A stretch of 23,714 bases of DNA, taken from the NCBI GenBank assembly GCA_043819385.1, contig JBDREW010000057.1:1-23714 (forward strand), given 5' to 3'. This DNA comes from JBDREW01 sp043819385. Lineage in GTDB: Bacteria > Patescibacteriota > Minisyncoccia > Minisyncoccales > GWA2-38-27. Of this stretch, positions 13,378-19,499 are shown piece by piece (the stretch's first letter is position 1; every line of letters starts with the position of its first letter). Position numbers and translations under genes: made by a program. The notes beneath the pieces were generated by a model. It was not told the origin of the DNA. It saw nothing but the letters and a program-made list of their open reading frames with translations, and did no database searches.

Positions 13378-14880
13378 ATGTCAAACAAAGAAAAAGATAT
13401 AAAATCAGGAAATTTTCAAATAAGACCACCAGTAGTGGTTGTTTTAGGTCATGTTGACCATGGAAAATCATCTATTTTAGAAGCAATTAAAGATTTGAAA
13501 ATTACTTCTCAGGAATCAGGAGGAATTACTCAACATATTGGTGCTTATCAAGTAGAACATCAAAATAAAAAGATTACTTTTATTGATACACCCGGACATG
13601 AAGCTTTCTCAGCTATGAGGTCTCGTGGAGTAAAAACAGCTGATATTGCTGTTTTGGTTGTAGCTGGAGATGATGGAGTAAAACCACAAACAAAAGAAGC
13701 AATAGCTCATATCAAAAAAGCTGGAATTCCAATGGTTGTTGCTATTAATAAAATGGATAAATCAACAGCTGATGCCGAAAAAGTCAAAAGAGAATTGTCG
13801 GTTCAAGAAGTTTTAGTGGAATCAATGGGTGGTCAAATACCTTCAGTAGAAACTTCAGCTGAAACAAAAAAAGGAATTGATGATCTTTTAGAAATTATTT
13901 TATTAGTTGCTGAAGTAGAAGATTTAAAAACAGATGTTACAAAACCAGCAAGTGGTGTAATAATTGAATCATATTTAGATTCAACCAGAGGACCTGTAGC
14001 AACTTTAATTTTAGAAAATGGAATTTTAGAAAAAGATATTATTTTGGGAACAAGCTCTACTTTTGGAAAAGTTAAAAGTTTAGAGGATTTTCAAGGAAAG
14101 CCAGTTGAAAAAGCAATGCCATCTATGCCGGTTGTTATTCTTGGATTTGAAAAAGTTCCTGGAGTCGGAGAAAAGGTTAAAACTTATTCAAGGATAGAAT
14201 TAGCTAAAAAAGATATTCAAACTCCAGATAAAATAGATTTTGAAATTTCAGAAGAAGATAAAGATAAAAAAGTTTTAAACTTAATTTTAAAAATTGATGT
14301 TTTAGGTTCTCTTGAAGCAATTAATGAGATTTTTAAAGATTTGCCACAAGAAAGAGCTGTTTTAAGGATTTTGAAAGCAGAAGTTGGAGATGTAAATGAA
14401 TCAGATGTAAAACTAGCTAAAAGTTCTGATGCTAAAATTATTGGTTTTAGAGTGAAAAAAGATCCAATAGCTGAAAGATTATCTATGAGAGATAAAATAA
14501 CAATAATAAATTTTGATATAATTTATGAATTAGTTCAGGCAGTTAGAAATCTTTTAGAAAAAACAATAAAAGCAGAAATAGTAAGAGAAGATTTGGGAAA
14601 AATGGAAGTTTTAGAGATTTTTAGAACAGAAAAATCAAGACAGATTATCGGAGGAAAAGTAATAGACGGTAAAATTAAAAGAAAAGCAGTGCTTGAAATT
14701 TTTAGAAATGAGGAAAAAAAAGGAGAAGGTAAGATTATCAAGCTTCAACAGGACAAAAAAGATGTTGAAGAAGTATCTAAAAAATCAGATTGTGGAATAC
14801 TTTATGAAGGAGCAGTAAGAATTGAAGTAGGAGATATTTTAAGTGCCTATATAATGGAGAAAAAGAAAATAGAATTGTAA
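13378..14880 (+). CDS. infB: Translation initiation factor IF-2 (short form)
   Basis: GTPase that brings initiator tRNA to the ribosome and promotes subunit joining. The 500-residue protein starts almost directly with the G domain: G1 G-H-V-D-H-G-K-S (24-31), G3 D-T-P-G-H-E-A-F, G4 N-K-M-D, G5 T-S-A-E. Domain II, the linker helix region and the C-terminal fMet-tRNA-binding domain follow (V-L-E-I-F-R, then G-x-I-x-x-G-x-I-K-R). The long N-terminal region of most bacterial IF-2 proteins is missing, as in other reduced genomes. A strong GGAGG (13346-13350) lies 27 bases upstream of the ATG, further than is usual. A repeat-derived stretch sits between them, so another start (for example ATT 13360) cannot be excluded. 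Confidence 0.97.
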   Translation: MSNKEKDIKSGNFQIRPPVVVVLGHVDHGKSSILEAIKDLKITSQESGGITQHIGAYQVEHQNKKITFIDTPGHEAFSAMRSRGVKTADIAVLVVAGDDGVKPQTKEAIAHIKKAGIPMVVAINKMDKSTADAEKVKRELSVQEVLVESMGGQIPSVETSAETKKGIDDLLEIILLVAEVEDLKTDVTKPASGVIIESYLDSTRGPVATLILENGILEKDIILGTSSTFGKVKSLEDFQGKPVEKAMPSMPVVILGFEKVPGVGEKVKTYSRIELAKKDIQTPDKIDFEISEEDKDKKVLNLILKIDVLGSLEAINEIFKDLPQERAVLRILKAEVGDVNESDVKLAKSSDAKIIGFRVKKDPIAERLSMRDKITIINFDIIYELVQAVRNLLEKTIKAEIVREDLGKMEVLEIFRTEKSRQIIGGKVIDGKIKRKAVLEIFRNEEKKGEGKIIKLQQDKKDVEEVSKKSDCGILYEGAVRIEVGDILSAYIMEKKKIEL

Positions 14881-14899
14881 AATCAAAAATCAAAATAAA

Positions 14900-14995
14900 A
14901 AGAGAAGGGGAAAGCTGGAGAAGAGATCGAACCTCTCTTCGAGAGGGAGGGGAAGTTTTTTAGAGGTTCGACCTTAGAGATGAGAGGGATAGAAA
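14900..14995 (+). repeat. Palindromic repeat copy E
   Basis: TCGAACCTCT within the first arm (14922-14936) pairs with AGAGGTTCGA in the second (14962-14971), with a spacer of about 25 bases. The flank GGGGAAAGCTGGAGAAG and spacer GAGAGGGAGGGGAAGTTTT match the family. It lies between infB and rbfA. Confidence 0.8.
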
Positions 14996-15086
14996 AATTA
15001 AAATTACAAATCAAAAATCAAAATGATAAAAAAAAGAAAGGGAGAGAGAAAAAAATTAGAATTAAGAAATAAATAAATTAATTTTT

Positions 15087-15419
15087 ATGTCAGATAGAAT
15101 TAAACGCATCAATGAACTTTTAAAAAATGAGATTGGACAAATTCTTTTGAGAGAAGTTGATTTATCGGATGTTTTATTAACAATTACGCGTGTAGATGCT
15201 TCTCCTAATTTACAAGAAGCTAAAGTATATGTTTCAACAATTCCAGATAGAGAAATAGATAGAATTTTTATTGATTTAAATAAACAAGTTTATAGTATTC
15301 AACAGGATTTGAATAAAAGATTAAATATGCGACCTGTTCCTAAAATAAAGTTTAGAAAAGAAGAAATGACAAAACAAGCAGGGAAAGTAGAAGAGATTTT
15401 GAAAAAAATTAAAGAATGA
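15087..15419 (+). CDS. rbfA: Ribosome-binding factor A
   Basis: RbfA helps mature the 30S subunit by binding near the 16S rRNA 5' end. The 110-residue length is typical. The KH-like pattern is present: R-I-x-R-I-N-E-L-L-K-N-E-I near the N-terminus, then V-D-L-S-D-V-L-L-T-I-T-R-V-D-A-S-P-N-L-Q-E-A-K-V-Y-V-S, and M-R-P-V-P-K-I-K-F-R in the last strand. infB followed by rbfA is the widespread bacterial order. No Shine-Dalgarno site lies near the ATG; a GGGAGAGAG purine tract is about 40 bases upstream. Confidence 0.95.
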   Translation: MSDRIKRINELLKNEIGQILLREVDLSDVLLTITRVDASPNLQEAKVYVSTIPDREIDRIFIDLNKQVYSIQQDLNKRLNMRPVPKIKFRKEEMTKQAGKVEEILKKIKE

Positions 15420-15425
15420 ATATTA

Positions 15426-15449
15426 AAAATGTATTTTAATATACATTTT
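15426..15449 (+). terminator. Weak terminator after rbfA
   Basis: AAAATGTAT (15426-15434) pairs with ATACATTTT (15441-15449); only four T end the stem. Confidence 0.5.
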
Positions 15450-15462
15450 CAGTGCTCGTTTG

Positions 15463-15494
15463 GAATAACAAATGAGTTTACTCATTTGTTATTC
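15463..15494. repeat. Perfect 15-bp inverted repeat
   Basis: GAATAACAAATGAGT (15463-15477) and ACTCATTTGTTATTC (15480-15494) are separated by only two bases. No T tract follows, so it is not a normal terminator. Flanking GCTCGTTTG and CATTCGC are weakly complementary. It may be a mobile palindrome or a cruciform. Confidence 0.8.
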
Positions 15495-15518
15495 TCTCAT
15501 TCGCTTAAAAATATAATC

Positions 15519-15547
15519 TTGAAAAACATTGAAAAAGGTGGTAGAAT
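15519..15547 (+). promoter_or_regulatory. Promoter of tRNA-Cys and the endonuclease gene
   Basis: TTGAAA (15519-15524), a 17-base spacer and TAGAAT (15542-15547); the start would be near 15554, eight bases before the tRNA. Confidence 0.65.
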
Positions 15548-15561
15548 AATACAAAGATAAT

Positions 15562-15634
15562 GACACGGTAGCCAAGTGGTTTTAGGCACCTCTCTGCAAA
15601 AGAGGTAACGTGGGTTCGATTCCCGCCCGTGTCT
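15562..15634 (+). tRNA. tRNA-Cys(GCA)
   Basis: Acceptor GACACGG pairs with CCGTGTC (15627-15633), discriminator T. The anticodon stem CCTCT/AGAGG holds the loop CTGCAAA, anticodon GCA. The T arm is GTGGG-TTCGATT-CCCGC. CCA is not encoded. Confidence 0.95.
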
Positions 15635-15638
15635 AAAT

Positions 15639-16340
15639 ATGTCTAATAGAAGAATATATTTATTAAATGAAGAATTTTTGGATAAATGGTCGCCAAAGAT
15701 GGCGTATGTTTTAGGATTTTGGTTTGCTGATGGTTATATGCGTCATGAAAAATCTTATAGAGTTGTTTTTAGTTCAGGAGACTATCAGTCACTTTTAGAT
15801 ATTAGAAAGTGCTTAGAGTCAAATCATCGAATTATTGAAAGGAATGATAGAGATTTTCAACTTATTATTTTTTCAAAAAAATTATATTTAAGATTATTAA
15901 ATTTAGGAGGAAAACGACGTAAAAGTAGAGATATAAAATTTCCTAAAGTACCTTTAAAGTATTTGTCAGATTTTATTAGAGGGTATTTTGATGGCGATGG
16001 TAGTGTATTTTATACGACTTATCGTTCTACAAAAAATAAGAAAATGAGAACAGAATTAAGAAGTAATTTTACTTCAGGAAGTCCTAAGTTTTTGGATGTA
16101 TTGCAAACGGTTTTAGTTGACATTATTGGTGTTAGTAGAAAAAAATTATGTTCGTTTAACGAAGGATCGTCCTGGAAATTAGGTTATGCTACAATGGATA
16201 CTGTTAAATTATTAAAATTTATGTATTATTCAGGTTATCCTATAGCACTTGAAAGAAAGGCATCTTTTGCAAAGGATATTTTTACGAAAAGAAATTTTAT
16301 TTGTCGTGGTGTTGGAATTAGGTTTACAGGGGCGATTTAA
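15639..16340 (+). CDS. LAGLIDADG homing endonuclease
   Basis: A 233-residue protein with two LAGLIDADG helices: A-Y-V-L-G-F-W-F-A-D-G-Y (about 22-33) and L-S-D-F-I-R-G-Y-F-D-G-D-G-S (about 108-121). Both carry the acidic residue used in metal-dependent DNA cleavage, so a monomeric two-repeat enzyme is expected. No intron or intein boundary is visible. The gene is free-standing, starting four bases after tRNA-Cys and with its last 38 bases overlapping a decayed tRNA-Leu copy. It has no Shine-Dalgarno site, and cutting at the tRNA-Cys 3' end would leave a nearly leaderless mRNA. Its target site is unknown; a neighbouring tRNA gene is a reasonable guess. Confidence 0.88.
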   Translation: MSNRRIYLLNEEFLDKWSPKMAYVLGFWFADGYMRHEKSYRVVFSSGDYQSLLDIRKCLESNHRIIERNDRDFQLIIFSKKLYLRLLNLGGKRRKSRDIKFPKVPLKYLSDFIRGYFDGDGSVFYTTYRSTKNKKMRTELRSNFTSGSPKFLDVLQTVLVDIIGVSRKKLCSFNEGSSWKLGYATMDTVKLLKFMYYSGYPIALERKASFAKDIFTKRNFICRGVGIRFTGAI

Positions 16341-16387
16341 AATTGTCTGGAGTTTTCTCCGTGTGAGTTTAGTTCTTACTTGTGCCT
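16303..16387 (+). pseudogene. Decayed tRNA-Leu(UAA) copy overlapping the endonuclease 3' end
   Basis: Aligns base for base along most of its length with the intact tRNA-Leu at 16406. Shared blocks include GGTG-TGGAAT, TTAAAAT, GGAG, CTCCGTG and GTT. The anticodon arm still pairs (GGCGA with TTGTC, loop TTTAAAA, anticodon TAA), as does the T stem (GTGAG with CTTAC), largely through G-U pairs. The T loop is altered (TTTAGTT for TTCGACT) and the acceptor has a mismatch. Many differences from the intact gene are C-to-T or G-to-A changes. Probably a pseudogene; a divergent functional RNA is less likely. Confidence 0.7.
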
Positions 16388-16405
16388 CAAACTTGACAAA
16401 TACTT

Positions 16406-16488
16406 GCCGAGGTGGTGGAATGGTATACACGAGGGACTTAAAATCCCTTGGAGCTTGCTCCGTGCGGGTTCGACTCCCGCCCTCGGCA
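16406..16488 (+). tRNA. tRNA-Leu(UAA)
   Basis: Acceptor GCCGAGG pairs with CCTCGGC (16481-16487), discriminator A. The anticodon stem AGGGA/TCCCT holds the loop CTTAAAA, anticodon TAA. It has a long variable arm (GGAGCTTGCTCC region) and a normal T arm GCGGG-TTCGACT-CCCGC. There is no intron and CCA is not encoded. Confidence 0.95.
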
Positions 16489-16503
16489 CATATGAAATTA
16501 TAA

Positions 16504-16533
16504 AAAAGCCCGTCTCTTAATAAGACGGGTTTT
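16504..16533 (+). terminator. Terminator of the tRNA-Leu transcript
   Basis: CCCGTCT (16509-16515) pairs with AGACGGG (16523-16529), followed by TTTT. Confidence 0.8.
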
Positions 16534-16573
16534 GCTTTATTATCTCTTATTTCGTTTTATTTATTCGAGAGTT

Positions 16574-16601
16574 ATTGCGAGAGCGGGTCTCGCAATGTTT
16601 T
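16574..16601. terminator. Hairpin at the pyrC 3' end
   Basis: ATTGCGAGA (16574-16582) pairs with TCTCGCAAT (16588-16596) around GCGGG. The T-rich tail is on the + strand, so as a terminator it fits + strand transcripts better than pyrC, which ends at 16604 on the minus strand. Confidence 0.5.
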
Positions 16602-16603
16602 TA

Positions 16604-17626
16604 TTATTGTTTAATTAGCCATGATATATTTCTTCCAGTTCTTCCAGTCCAAAATGGCACTATGCCGTTATATTGTGATGGAACTCCCCATGGTTTTTTT
16701 TCTAATTCAATATGTTCTTGATTAAGAGGTAATTCATAAAATTCTGCTCCAAAAACAGAAGTAAATGGTTCAAGATTTTCAAGCGCGTCTAATCTTTCAA
16801 AAAGTTCAGTAAGTAATGGAAGAGCTACTGGAGCACTGAATATTCCAGCACTTGCATTAAAACATTCTTTTTTATTTATTGGATGTGGAGCACTATCGCT
16901 TCCAAAAAAGAATTTTGGATTTCCGCTTATTACTGCTTCTTGTAATGCACATATATCTTTATGTGTTTTTGCGATAGGGTTGCAATAATTATGTGGCTGT
17001 CCTATAACATCATCAATTGTAAGAAGTAAATGATGAATAGTAATTGTTCCAACAACATTTTTAGGAAGACCACAAACCATTCTTACGCCATCTGCAGTTG
17101 AAACATGTTCTAATACAATTTTTAATTTTGGAAAATCTTTAGCAAGTTGTATAAGAATAAATAAAAATTCTCTTTCTTTATCCATACAAGATATTGATGG
17201 ATCAGGCGCTTCTCCATGAAGAGAAAGAACCATTCCTATATTTTGCATTTTTTCAAAAACAGGATAAGATTTTTCAAAATCAGTAATTCCATTTTTAGAA
17301 TTTGTTGTAACACCTTGTGGATAAACTTTACCTGCAATAGCTCCATCGTTATAGGCAAGCTCAACTATTTCGGGCGTAGTATTATCAGTTATTTGGATTG
17401 TCATTAAAGGTCGGAAATTACTATTTAGAGGATTTAGTGCTGACATAATTTCTTGACGATAATTTCTTGCATCTTGATAATCAAGTATTGGAGGATCTGT
17501 ATTTGGCATAATAACTGCTCTTTGAAATTGATAAGCAGTAAAATTAACTACTGATTTTAATATTTGTCCTCTACGTAAATGGACATGAAAATCATCAGGT
17601 TTTCTTATTCTAATTGTTTCACTCAT
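16604..17626 (-). CDS. pyrC: Dihydroorotase (PyrC, type II)
   Basis: Zinc amidohydrolase of de novo pyrimidine synthesis, interconverting N-carbamoyl-aspartate and dihydroorotate. The 340-residue length fits the E. coli-type class. Metal ligands are visible: D-F-H-V-H-L-R (His14, His16), A-G-K-V-Y-P-Q-G-V-T-T-N-S with the lysine that is carboxylated (Lys100), L-S-L-H-G-E (His137), L-E-H-V-S-T (His174), and G-S-D-S-A-P-H-P (Asp244). M-P-N-T-D-P-P is the substrate-binding segment. All key residues are intact. AAGGAA lies seven bases before the ATG. No other pyrimidine gene is in the window, which is noteworthy because many CPR genomes lack a complete pathway. Confidence 0.96.
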   Translation of the reverse strand: MSETIRIRKPDDFHVHLRRGQILKSVVNFTAYQFQRAVIMPNTDPPILDYQDARNYRQEIMSALNPLNSNFRPLMTIQITDNTTPEIVELAYNDGAIAGKVYPQGVTTNSKNGITDFEKSYPVFEKMQNIGMVLSLHGEAPDPSISCMDKEREFLFILIQLAKDFPKLKIVLEHVSTADGVRMVCGLPKNVVGTITIHHLLLTIDDVIGQPHNYCNPIAKTHKDICALQEAVISGNPKFFFGSDSAPHPINKKECFNASAGIFSAPVALPLLTELFERLDALENLEPFTSVFGAEFYELPLNQEHIELEKKPWGVPSQYNGIVPFWTGRTGRNISWLIKQ

Positions 17627-17680
17627 TTTAGTTTCCTTTTTAAAAGAGGTTTTTAAAGAACTAAAATATTATTAACACAC

Positions 17681-17709
17681 AAAAACCCTACTGTAAAGTA
17701 GGGTTTTTT
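17681..17709. terminator. Bidirectional terminator-like hairpin in the pyrC leader region
   Basis: AAAAACCCTAC (17681-17691) pairs perfectly with GTAGGGTTTTT (17698-17708). On the minus strand it lies about 55 bases before the pyrC start and could attenuate it, or it may back up the neighbouring terminator at 17740. Confidence 0.8.
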
Positions 17710-17739
17710 AGAGAATGAATAAAAATATATTTTAAAACA

Positions 17740-17770
17740 AAAGCTCCGGAGGGCTTGCCTCCGGAGCTTT
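17740..17770. terminator. Bidirectional terminator after the 3D-domain gene
   Basis: AAAGCTCCGGAGG (17740-17752) pairs perfectly with CCTCCGGAGCTTT (17758-17770), five-base loop, T-rich tails both ways. Confidence 0.9.
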
Positions 17771-17780
17771 ATTGTTTTGT

Positions 17781-18296
17781 TTAGTTTTCTAAAACTTCGA
17801 TATAGGTTGTTTTTTTACCAAAGTTTATTGCTTGCTGAGTTTCTGGGAACCAAATATCAATACGATAATATCCCATTCTCCAGTGCATTCTGTCTTTTAC
17901 AACAAAAACTTTATCTCCATATAATTCAGGTATTTTAACCTCTGTTCCAAAAGGAAGTAAATTGCTGGCAATAATACCATCTCTAACTCTTTCTCCTGAA
18001 GCAGTAATAAATGGAGTATCATCTGTCTGCCATGGAGTACTTGAATAAGCAGTAACTGTTACATTTATAGATTGGACAGGAATACTTGGTAAAGTAGGGT
18101 TGGAAACAGATAAAACACTATTTCCTTGAATAACAGGTAATTCTTTTGCTTCAGATAATTGAATTTCAAAATATGTTGATTGGGCTTTAATTTCTTGGAT
18201 TGTCCAACCAATAAGAACACCAATTACAACCCCAACAAGTATTGAGATTATAGAAATCTTTTTGGCCTTTAAATGGCTAATATAGTTGATTTTCAT
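17781..18296 (-). CDS. Membrane-anchored 3D-domain protein (cell-wall hydrolase-like)
   Basis: A 171-residue protein. A membrane anchor (about 14-33) is followed by a Ser/Pro linker and a C-terminal 3D domain (about 78-171), named for three conserved aspartates and related to the catalytic fold of MltA-type lytic transglycosylases and Rpf/YocH-like wall proteins. The pattern V-T-A-Y-S-S-T-P, T-A-S-G-E-R-V-R-D-G-I-I-A-S-N, L-P-F-G-T-E-V-K-I-P, V-K-D-R-M and Y-R-I-D-I-W-F is clear; the three Asp are about residues 106, 135 and 147. It should act outside the membrane on peptidoglycan, though activity is not assured. It has its own strong promoter (18346-18374) and a terminator immediately after its stop. 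No clear Shine-Dalgarno site. Confidence 0.85.
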   Translation of the reverse strand: MKINYISHLKAKKISIISILVGVVIGVLIGWTIQEIKAQSTYFEIQLSEAKELPVIQGNSVLSVSNPTLPSIPVQSINVTVTAYSSTPWQTDDTPFITASGERVRDGIIASNLLPFGTEVKIPELYGDKVFVVKDRMHWRMGYYRIDIWFPETQQAINFGKKTTYIEVLEN

Positions 18297-18319
18297 ATTA
18301 TTTTTTTGTGTATTAAAAA

Positions 18320-18339
18320 ATCCCCTTTCTCAAGAGGAT
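18320..18339 (-). terminator. Hairpin with T run after the tRNA cluster / at the 5' end of the 3D-gene mRNA
   Basis: On the minus strand ATCCTCTT pairs with AAGGGGAT around GAGA, followed by five to six T. It can end the tRNA transcript. It also begins at the predicted first base of the 3D-gene transcript, where it could stabilise the mRNA 5' end. Confidence 0.6.
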
Positions 18340-18345
18340 AACATC

Positions 18346-18374
18346 ATCTTATCATATTAGGGTAAAATTGTCAA
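18346..18374 (-). promoter_or_regulatory. Promoter of the 3D-domain gene
   Basis: On the minus strand, perfect TTGACA (18374-18369), a 17-base spacer and TAAGAT (18351-18346). Confidence 0.65.
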
Positions 18375-18400
18375 TAGCATTTCGTTTGGTTTTTGTAATG

Positions 18401-18472
18401 AGCGGGCGAGCGGAATCGAACCGCCATGTCGTGCTTGGCAAGCACGTGTAATTACCGTTATACTACGCCCGC
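18401..18472 (-). tRNA. tRNA-Gly(GCC)
   Basis: Acceptor GCGGGCG pairs with CGCCCGC, discriminator T. The anticodon loop is TTGCCAA on stem GTGCT side, anticodon GCC. The T arm has GGTTCGATTCC. CCA is not encoded. It is last in the rplS-tRNA cluster. Confidence 0.95.
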
Positions 18473-18483
18473 TTATTTTTTTG

Positions 18484-18555
18484 TGCCGTGGGTCGGAATT
18501 GAACCGACGACCTAACGATTTTCAGTCGTTCGCTCTACCCCTGAGCTACCACGGC
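18484..18555 (-). tRNA. tRNA-Phe(GAA)
   Basis: Acceptor GCCGTGG pairs with CCACGGC, discriminator A. Stem ACGAC with loop TGAAAAT region gives anticodon GAA. The T arm has GGTTCAATTCC. CCA is not encoded. Confidence 0.95.
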
Positions 18556-18621
18556 TTAATTTTATATTCTTAATCTATATTTTTAAGATTAATAGTATCT
18601 GCGATACTAAATTCTTAAATG

Positions 18622-18695
18622 TGGGCGATGCAGGACTCGAACCCGCGGCCTCCCGGATGTAAACCGGATGCTCTAGCCAACTGAGCTAATCGCCC
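18622..18695 (-). tRNA. tRNA-Val(UAC)
   Basis: Acceptor GGGCGAT pairs with ATCGCCC, discriminator A. Anticodon stem TCCGG/CCGGG, loop TTTACAT, anticodon TAC. The T arm is GCGGG-TTCGAGT-CCTGC. CCA is not encoded. Confidence 0.95.
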
Positions 18696-18706
18696 TTATA
18701 TTGATG

Positions 18707-18788
18707 TGCCCAGAGTGGGACTCGAACCCACACGCCTAAAAGGCATAGATCCTCGGTCTACTGCGTTTACCAATTACGCCACCTGGGC
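18707..18788 (-). tRNA. tRNA-Leu(GAG), with C at position 33
   Basis: Acceptor GCCCAGG pairs with TCTGGGC (one G-U), discriminator A. Anticodon stem GTAGA/TCTAT, loop CCGAGGA, anticodon GAG. The variable arm GCCT-TTT-AGGC is long, as expected for leucine. The T arm is GTGGG-TTCGAGT-CCCAC. Position 33, nearly always U, is C here. It starts four bases after the rplS stop codon. Confidence 0.9.
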
Positions 18789-18792
18789 TTTT

Positions 18793-19386
18793 TTACTTTT
18801 CTGTTTTAGGCTTGCCCGCCTCAATATTTTCTGTAGGGGAATTTTGGGTGGGCTCTTCAATAGGTTTTTCTTTTTCAGCTGGTTCGGTTGGTTTTTCAAT
18901 AGAAACAGGTTCTTCAGCAGGTTTTTCTTTTTCAACTGGTTCGGTTGGTTTTTCAATAGGTTTTTCAATAATTTGTTTTACTTTTTTATACTTTTCTTCA
19001 GGAATAACTCCAATAAATTCTTTTCTTTTTAAACGAGCCTTTCTACCTTTTGCTGTTCTTAAGTAATAAAGTTTTGCTCGTCTTACTTTACTCTTTTTTA
19101 CTATTTCTATTTTATCAATAGAAGGTGAGTGAATAGGAAAGATTTTTTCTACTCCTACTCCAGCAACAATTTTTCTAACCGTAATTGTAGCAGAAATTCC
19201 TTTTCCATGTTTTTTTGCTAAAATTAATCCCTCAAAGATTTGAATTCTTTTTTTAGGTTTTTCTTTGTCTTTACCTTTCCCTTTTTCTTCTAGGATTTGG
19301 TGTACTTTAACAGTATCACCTGGTTTAAAATCAGGTAATCCTTTTTTTAGATAAGCTTTATTTATAATTTCAGTTTTAGTTATCAT
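18793..19386 (-). CDS. rplS: Ribosomal protein bL19 with a long C-terminal extension
   Basis: Large-subunit protein at the interface with the small subunit. Residues 1-125 match bL19: P-D-F-K-P-G-D-T-V-K-V near the start, K-R-I-Q-I-F-E-G, G-V-G-V-E-K-I-F-P-I-H-S-P-x-I, V-R-R-A-K-L-Y-Y-L-R, then a basic end. Residues about 138-197 are an added Glu/Pro/Lys-rich tail containing an imperfect tandem repeat (I-E-K-P-T-E-P-V-E-K-E-K-P, then I-E-K-P-T-E-P-A-E-K-E-K-P). Typical bL19 is about 115 residues. A G-K-G-K-D-K-E-K-P insertion also lies before K-R-I-Q. Four tRNA genes follow on the same strand, the first after four bases, so they are likely cotranscribed. Confidence 0.95.
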   Translation of the reverse strand: MITKTEIINKAYLKKGLPDFKPGDTVKVHQILEEKGKGKDKEKPKKRIQIFEGLILAKKHGKGISATITVRKIVAGVGVEKIFPIHSPSIDKIEIVKKSKVRRAKLYYLRTAKGRKARLKRKEFIGVIPEEKYKKVKQIIEKPIEKPTEPVEKEKPAEEPVSIEKPTEPAEKEKPIEEPTQNSPTENIEAGKPKTEK

Positions 19387-19407
19387 AATTTGATTTTGTA
19401 AATTAAA

Positions 19408-19434
19408 AAAGGCTATTTATATATAATAACCTTT
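19408..19434 (-). terminator. Hairpin with T run upstream of rplS
   Basis: On the minus strand AAAGGTTATT pairs with AATAGCCTTT (one G-U), followed by six T. It may end the ftsH-tRNA transcript, or attenuate rplS. A possible promoter (TTGAAA 19465-19460, 17 bases, TAGAAA 19442-19437) would start transcription within this hairpin, which favours the first reading. Confidence 0.6.
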
Positions 19435-19499
19435 TCTTTCTACCATTTTAATCATTTTTTTTCAAGTAGTGTGATAGGATTTAATTAGTTATCAATCTT

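Noticed and set aside
16406..16488. Group I intron in tRNA-Leu(UAA)
   Set aside because: The intact tRNA-Leu is continuous through its anticodon loop, and the endonuclease gene lies outside it.
18774..19066. Open frames overlapping the bL19 tail in other frames
   Set aside because: They arise from the repetitive Lys/Pro/Glu codons of the tail and lack independent signals.
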